NCBI GenBank assembly: GCA_964370475.1
Contig: CAYJJI010000002.1
Coordinates: forward strand, 1 to 64,000
DNA from: CAYJCL01 sp964370475
Lineage (GTDB): Bacteria > Bacillota_I > Bacilli_A > RF39 > UBA660
DNA length: 64,000 nucleotides
Direction: 5' to 3'
The notes below the pieces were generated by a model. It searched no databases, was not told the DNA's origin, and saw nothing but the letters and a program-made list of their open reading frames with translations. A program made the translations under genes and the position numbers. Positions 60,162-64,000 of the stretch are shown in pieces (the stretch's first letter is position 1; every line of letters starts with the position of its first letter).

Positions 60162-62651
60162 TTTTCCACAACATTGTTTATATTTTTTTCCTGATCCACA
60201 TGTACACGGATCATTTCTTCCTACTTTTTCACTTTTCTTTGGAGCGCTTTTTAACTTTTCTTTTCCGTCGTTTGCATTTCCTTGAATTGTTTGTTTTCTT
60301 TCAACGTTTTGTTCTATCTTTGCTTTTGATAAGTAAACTGATATTTTTTCGTCTACATTATCTAGTAGTTTTTCAAATATTTGATATCCTTCTGTTGTGT
60401 ATGCTTGAAGTGGATTTGTTTGTCCATAACTTCTTAATCCTATACCATCTCTTAAATGTTCCATTGAAGAGATATGTTCTAACCATAATGAATCAATAAC
60501 TCTTAATGATATTGCTTTTTCAAAATTACTTCTTATTTCTTCTGGAATATTTTCCATTTTTAATTCGTAATTATTTTTTACTTCTTCGTAAATAATATCT
60601 ATTACTTCATCAATATTTGTTATGTCTTGAATTGTTTCGTTTTTGAAATCTTGTATTAAATTAGTATTTATATATTCAGTAATTTCTTCTTTATCTTTAG
60701 CTGTTAGGTAACCCTCTGGAGCTATATGACTTTCTATTAATACAATAATATTGTTTTTTAATGTATCAAGAGTTCTTTCTTTTATACTCTCTTGATCTAA
60801 AATTTCGTTTCTTCTAGTATATATAATTTCTCTTTGTTCATTCATAACATTATCATAATCTAGAAGGCTTTTACGCATGTCGAAGTTGTTTCCTTCTACT
60901 TTTTTCTGAGCTGTTTCTACACTTCTTGTAAATGTTTTACTTCTTATACTTTGTTCATCAGTAAATCCTACACTTATTAGTAGATTTTTTATTTTGTCTG
61001 TACCGAACCTTCTCATTAAGTCGTCTTCGAATGATACAAAAAATTGAGATGTTCCTGGATCACCTTGACGTCCTGCTCTACCTCTTAACTGATTATCTAT
61101 TCTTCTTGATTCGTGACGTTCTGTACCTATTACCCATAGACCACCTAATGCTTTAGTTTCATCACTTAATTTAATATCTGTACCACGTCCAGCCATATTT
61201 GTTGCGATCGTTATTGCCCCAACGTTACCAGCTTTTGCAACTATTTCAGATTCTCTTTCGTGATTTTTTGCATTTAACACTTCATGTTTTAAATTTTCTT
61301 TAGTTAATAATTTACTTAATTTTTCATTATTTTCTACAGATATTGTTCCTACTAATATAGGTTGTCCTTTTTGATGAACTTCTTTAATAACATTTATTAT
61401 AGCTTTGTACTTACCATTTTCAGTTGAATATACTAAATCTGTTAAGTCTTGTCTTGCTATTGGTTTATTTGTTGGAATTTGAATAACATACATATTATAT
61501 ATATTTCTAAATTCTTCTTCTTCTGTTTTAGCTGTTCCCGTCATTCCTGATAGTTTGTTATACATTCTGAATAAATTTTGAAATGTTATTGTAGCCATAG
61601 TTCTTGTTTCTTCGTTTATTGTTACATTTTCTTTTGCTTCTATTGCTTGATGTAATCCTTCTGAAAATTGACGACCTTGCATTAATCTACCTGTAAATTG
61701 ATCTACTATTACTACTGTGTCATCTTCTACTACGTAATCTACATCTTTTTTAAAACCGTAATTTGCTTTTAATGATTGATTTATATGATGAACTAATATC
61801 GCGTTATCTAAATCATATAAATTTTTAATGTTTAGTTGTTTTTCAACACTGTGACTTCCAGCTTCTGTAAGCGAAACGTTTTTAGTTTTTTCATCGATAG
61901 TATAATCTTCTTCATTTTTTAATCTTTTTACACATTTATCAGCATCATGATATAGGTTTTTTGCATTAAATTTTCCCCCTGATATTATTAGCGGAGTTCT
62001 CGCTTCATCTATTAAAATTGAATCCACTTCATCTATAACACAGAAATTAAGAGGTCTTTGTACTCTTTTATCAGCTGTAATAACCATATTATCTCTTAAG
62101 TAATCAAAACCTATTTCATTATTAGTTGAATATAGTACATCACAATTATACGCTTCTCTTTTTTCTTTTGGAGTTAGTTCTCTTAAATTTAAACCTACAC
62201 TTAGTCCTAAAAACCTAAATATATTACCCATCCACTCTGAGTCACGTTTTGCAAGGAATTCATTAACTGTAATTATGTGGACTCCTTTTCCTGTTAGGGC
62301 ATTTAAGTATGTTGGCATTGTTTCTGTAAGAGTTTTACCTTCACCTGTACGCATTTCTGCTATATTACCATAATGAATAGCTAACCCACCTAACATTTGA
62401 ACAAAATATGGATATTCTCCTATTACTCTTTTTGCCGCTTCTCTGACAGTTGCAAACGCTGGTACAATTATACTTTCTAAGTCGTTATTATTTTCTGCTA
62501 GAATACTTTTAAATTCTTCTGTTTTAGATTTTAATTCTTCATCTGATAGTTTTTCGTAAGCTTCACTTAAGTTATCTATTTCTTTTGCTATAGCTTCGAA
62601 TCTTTTTAATTCTTTGTATTCTGAATCTATTAATTTTTTTAAAAATTTCAT
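60159..62651 (-). CDS. secA: Preprotein translocase ATPase SecA
   Basis: SecA drives proteins through SecYEG. The 830-residue protein has the helicase-type NBD1 with Walker A MRTGEGKTLTETM (about 97-109), DEVDSILIDEARTPL, and RGRAGRQGDPG in NBD2. The C-terminal zinc tail CTCGSGKKYKQCC binds SecB-like partners or ribosomes. The promoter lies directly in front. The order hpf-secA-prfB is the conserved Bacilli order. Confidence 0.98.
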   Translation of the reverse strand: MKFLKKLIDSEYKELKRFEAIAKEIDNLSEAYEKLSDEELKSKTEEFKSILAENNNDLESIIVPAFATVREAAKRVIGEYPYFVQMLGGLAIHYGNIAEMRTGEGKTLTETMPTYLNALTGKGVHIITVNEFLAKRDSEWMGNIFRFLGLSVGLNLRELTPKEKREAYNCDVLYSTNNEIGFDYLRDNMVITADKRVQRPLNFCVIDEVDSILIDEARTPLIISGGKFNAKNLYHDADKCVKRLKNEEDYTIDEKTKNVSLTEAGSHSVEKQLNIKNLYDLDNAILVHHINQSLKANYGFKKDVDYVVEDDTVVIVDQFTGRLMQGRQFSEGLHQAIEAKENVTINEETRTMATITFQNLFRMYNKLSGMTGTAKTEEEEFRNIYNMYVIQIPTNKPIARQDLTDLVYSTENGKYKAIINVIKEVHQKGQPILVGTISVENNEKLSKLLTKENLKHEVLNAKNHERESEIVAKAGNVGAITIATNMAGRGTDIKLSDETKALGGLWVIGTERHESRRIDNQLRGRAGRQGDPGTSQFFVSFEDDLMRRFGTDKIKNLLISVGFTDEQSIRSKTFTRSVETAQKKVEGNNFDMRKSLLDYDNVMNEQREIIYTRRNEILDQESIKERTLDTLKNNIIVLIESHIAPEGYLTAKDKEEITEYINTNLIQDFKNETIQDITNIDEVIDIIYEEVKNNYELKMENIPEEIRSNFEKAISLRVIDSLWLEHISSMEHLRDGIGLRSYGQTNPLQAYTTEGYQIFEKLLDNVDEKISVYLSKAKIEQNVERKQTIQGNANDGKEKLKSAPKKSEKVGRNDPCTCGSGKKYKQCCGK

Positions 62652-62670
62652 TTTATCACCTGTATGTCCT

Positions 62671-62698
62671 ATTTTATCATATATTTTTATTTTTTCAA
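62671..62698 (-). promoter_or_regulatory. Promoter of secA
   Basis: A -35 TTGAAA (62693-62698) and an extended -10 TGA-TAAAAT (62671-62676) with a 16-base spacer, next to the hpf terminator. Confidence 0.65.
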
Positions 62699-62701
62699 AA
62701 G

Positions 62702-62726
62702 AAAAATAAGAGTTTTCTCTTATTTA
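62702..62726 (-). terminator. Intrinsic terminator of hpf
   Basis: The arms AAATAAGAG (62704-62712) and CTCTTATTT (62717-62725) with a four-base loop, followed by a short T tail on the minus strand. Confidence 0.75.
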
Positions 62727-63250
62727 ACATTTATTATTCCGTAATTGTCTTCTTTTCTTTTATAGACAACCGATACACAGTCTTCATCTGTATTTTTAAA
62801 TATAAAAAAGTCATGTCCAAGTAGATTTGCTTGAAGTATCGCTTCTTCTTCATCCATCGGTTTCATAGAAACGTTTTTTCTTTTAACTATTTTTGTTTCT
62901 TCTTGTTCTTCTATATCTTCATAATCAAAGTTAAATTCAATCGGTTCTTGATTTTTATATTTGCCTTTTATTTTTTCTTTATTTTTTCTTAATTGTCTCT
63001 CTAAGATGTCAGTTACTAAATCAACTGCTGCATAGAAATCTTTATTTCTTTCTTCAGCTCTTAAAGTGAACTTTTGGGTAGGGACTGTCACTTCAACTAT
63101 TTGTTTGTCGCCACGAATTCTGACTAGCACGTTAGCTGTGATTTTTTCTGGTTTTTCAAATAATCTGTCTAACTTAGTAAGTTTTTCGGTAATGTGCTCT
63201 TTCATAGCACTAGTTACCTCGATCTTTTCGCCACGGATTTTTAGATCCAT
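62720..63250 (-). CDS. hpf: Ribosome hibernation promoting factor, long form
   Basis: A 176-residue long HPF. The N-terminal RaiA-type domain (1-100) begins MDLKIRGEKIEVTSAMKEHI and contains RAEERNKDFYAAVDLVTDILERQL. The C-terminal domain, ending EEAILQANLLGHDFFIFKNTDEDCVSVVYKRKDNYGIINV in separate blocks, dimerises ribosomes into 100S particles. ATG 63250 is preferred because AGGAGG is seven bases before it; an in-frame ATG at 63256 lies only two bases from the site. Confidence 0.96.
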   Translation of the reverse strand: MDLKIRGEKIEVTSAMKEHITEKLTKLDRLFEKPEKITANVLVRIRGDKQIVEVTVPTQKFTLRAEERNKDFYAAVDLVTDILERQLRKNKEKIKGKYKNQEPIEFNFDYEDIEEQEETKIVKRKNVSMKPMDEEEAILQANLLGHDFFIFKNTDEDCVSVVYKRKEDNYGIINVK

Positions 63251-63290
63251 AAACATTCCTCCTCTAACTTAATTATAGCACTTTTGACAG

Positions 63291-63313
63291 AAAAAAACTA
63301 CTAAATTGTAGTT
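63291..63313 (-). terminator. Intrinsic terminator of the cold-shock gene
   Basis: The arms AACTAC (63296-63301) and GTAGTT (63308-63313) flank a six-base loop, and seven T follow on the minus strand. Confidence 0.8.
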
Positions 63314-63513
63314 AAGTTCGATTCTGCAACTTCTTGTGCTTGTAGACCTTTGTTTGTCTCAATAAGTTTGAATTCTACTAAGTCACCTTCTTTTAAAGTT
63401 TTAAATCCGTCTCTTTGAATTGCGGAGTAATGAACAAATATATCTTCTGTTTCATTGTATTCAATGAAACCAAAACCTTTCTCATTATTAAACCACTTTA
63501 CTCTACTTCTCAT
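63301..63513 (-). CDS. csp: Cold-shock/CspA-family protein
   Basis: A 70-residue cold-shock domain protein, an RNA chaperone. KWFNNEKGFGFIEY is RNP1 and DIFVHYSAI is RNP2. The family has 65-70 residues. A strong GAAGGAGG site precedes ATG 63513. It lies between an unknown gene and hpf, where Bacillus also has a cold-shock gene (cspC/comF region). Confidence 0.96.
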   Translation of the reverse strand: MRSRVKWFNNEKGFGFIEYNETEDIFVHYSAIQRDGFKTLKEGDLVEFKLIETNKGLQAQEVAESNLTTI

Positions 63514-63664
63514 AACTTTCCTCCTTCTTATATAAAAAATTTACCATGCTAATTAGAAGTTTTCAATAGAAGTTAATCGACAAATTATTTAGCACATATA
63601 AAATTTATAACTTTTTTTAATTTTATACAAGAGATATTTTTTAATTCTATTGTGGGTGGAAATT
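63514..63664 (-). promoter_or_regulatory. Upstream/leader region of the cold-shock gene
   Basis: A 151-base gap without a gene. A promoter is seen as -35 TTGAAA (63561-63566) and -10 TAAATT (63538-63543) with TGG, 17 bases apart, giving a short leader. A further -10-like TATAAA and a TTGTAT lie about 55 bases upstream and could give a longer leader, as cold-shock genes often have. I see no other structure. Confidence 0.5.
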
Positions 63665-64000
63665 CTACTTAAGAAAGTAACCTAGATTGTTTACAAAATA
63701 ATAGCACGTCTTTTTGGTTTTTATTTCTTCTTTTCTATAGTTTAGTATATCTATGTCTTTTAGTTTTAGTATTTTGATTATGTTGTTGATATCTATATAG
63801 TTATAAACAATTATCTGCTTTTGATTATTGATTATCCTTGTTGATAATTCATCAGTTATTAACAGTTTTTTTTCATGGAGCACTTCACTTTCTTTTTTAA
63901 TTTTTATTTTATTAAATTCTAGTTCTTTGAAAATATTTTTTAACTGATTTATGTCACTTATTGTATATAGATCATTAACTGTTATGATTGCTATATCACC
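63665..64000 (-). CDS. C-terminal part of an unknown protein, cut by the window edge
   Basis: The frame is open from 64000 down to a TAA at 63665, giving 111 residues of a larger protein whose start lies outside. The sequence is Lys/Ile/Asn-rich with the pattern GDIAIITVNDLYTISDINQ at the cut end and YNYIDINNIIKILKLKDIDIL near the C-terminus. No family is recognised. It is not obviously the comF gene expected from Bacillus order. Confidence 0.6.
   Translation of the reverse strand, partial: GDIAIITVNDLYTISDINQLKNIFKELEFNKIKIKKESEVLHEKKLLITDELSTRIINNQKQIIVYNYIDINNIIKILKLKDIDILNYRKEEIKTKKTCYYFVNNLGYFLK

Noticed and set aside
1..64000. UGA read as tryptophan (mollicute code)
   Set aside because: rlmB, uvrA, uvrB, gap, ftsX, walJ and lemA end at TGA at positions fitting normal protein length, Trp is coded by TGG, and prfB is present.
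1..64000. CRISPR arrays, tRNA or rRNA genes, insertion sequences and phage genes
   Set aside because: None seen by eye. Intergenic gaps are all under 300 bases and none looks like a cloverleaf, an array or a transposase.

Overview
The window reads as a chromosomal segment of an AT-rich, walled, low-GC Bacillota of the class Bacilli. My inference is an Erysipelotrichia- or RF39-like uncultured gut lineage, because Bacillus-type gene order is kept in a very compact genome that carries peptidoglycan genes (murC, lgt, walJ, ftsEX with M23 peptidases). UGA is a stop codon here: several genes end in TGA, and prfB (RF2) is present with its programmed frameshift. A Mycoplasma/Spiroplasma-type code is therefore ruled out. 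About nine genes in ten lie on the minus strand, and most are chained in operons with ATGA or TAATG stop/start overlaps. Together with the conserved block parA-parB ... ychF ... rpsF-ssb-rpsR ... rplI ... dnaB, this places the window near the replication origin, which probably lies beyond the high-coordinate end.

Layout. 1-2.5 kb: mrnC-rlmB-sigH-like-secE-nusG, the classical Bacillus block without cysS and rpmG. 2.5-8.7 kb: an orphan small plus-strand ORF, then trxB, lgt, a YdcF-like gene, uvrA and a radical SAM protein. 8.8-16.8 kb: an HTH regulator, an SDR oxidoreductase, CBS/DRTGG pyrophosphatase, uvrB, uvsE and small accessory genes. 16.9-21 kb: a P-type calcium ATPase and a DUF1846 protein. 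21.1-24 kb: a TasA/camelysin-like secreted protein, a DUF5305-like protein and a SipW-type signal peptidase, probably a surface-fibre cassette. 24-28 kb: gap, a uridine-kinase-like fusion and clpP. 27.9-32 kb: a giant pilin-like protein, whiA and an isoleucine-rich micro-ORF. 31-34.7 kb: yitT-ftsE-ftsX-M23. 34.7-43.5 kb: gerQ and lemA homologues, ung-rlmH-walJ-M23-dnaB, murC, rplI and rpsF-ssb-rpsR with an S6:S18-type leader. 43.5-45.8 kb: an unrecognised three-gene cassette with repeat-rich protein. 45.8-52 kb: ywaF-like, ychF, abgT-like, DUF951, mscS, parB and parA. 52-54.8 kb: a second giant pilin-like protein with a cysteine-rich repeat tail, and a membrane-anchored partner. 54.8-64 kb: ftsH, tilS, yitT, prfB, secA, hpf, a cold-shock gene and the end of an unknown gene.

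Most of the window is housekeeping: translation and its control, DNA repair by two routes (UvrAB and UvdE), secretion (SecA, SecE, Lgt, SipW-type peptidase), envelope remodelling and chromosome segregation. The accessory interest is at the cell surface. Two paralogous pilin-like proteins of about 650 residues share their N-terminal half but have unrelated C-terminal ends. A TasA-SipW-like cassette sits beside two inverted repeats. The 43.5-45.8 kb cassette matches no family I recognise.
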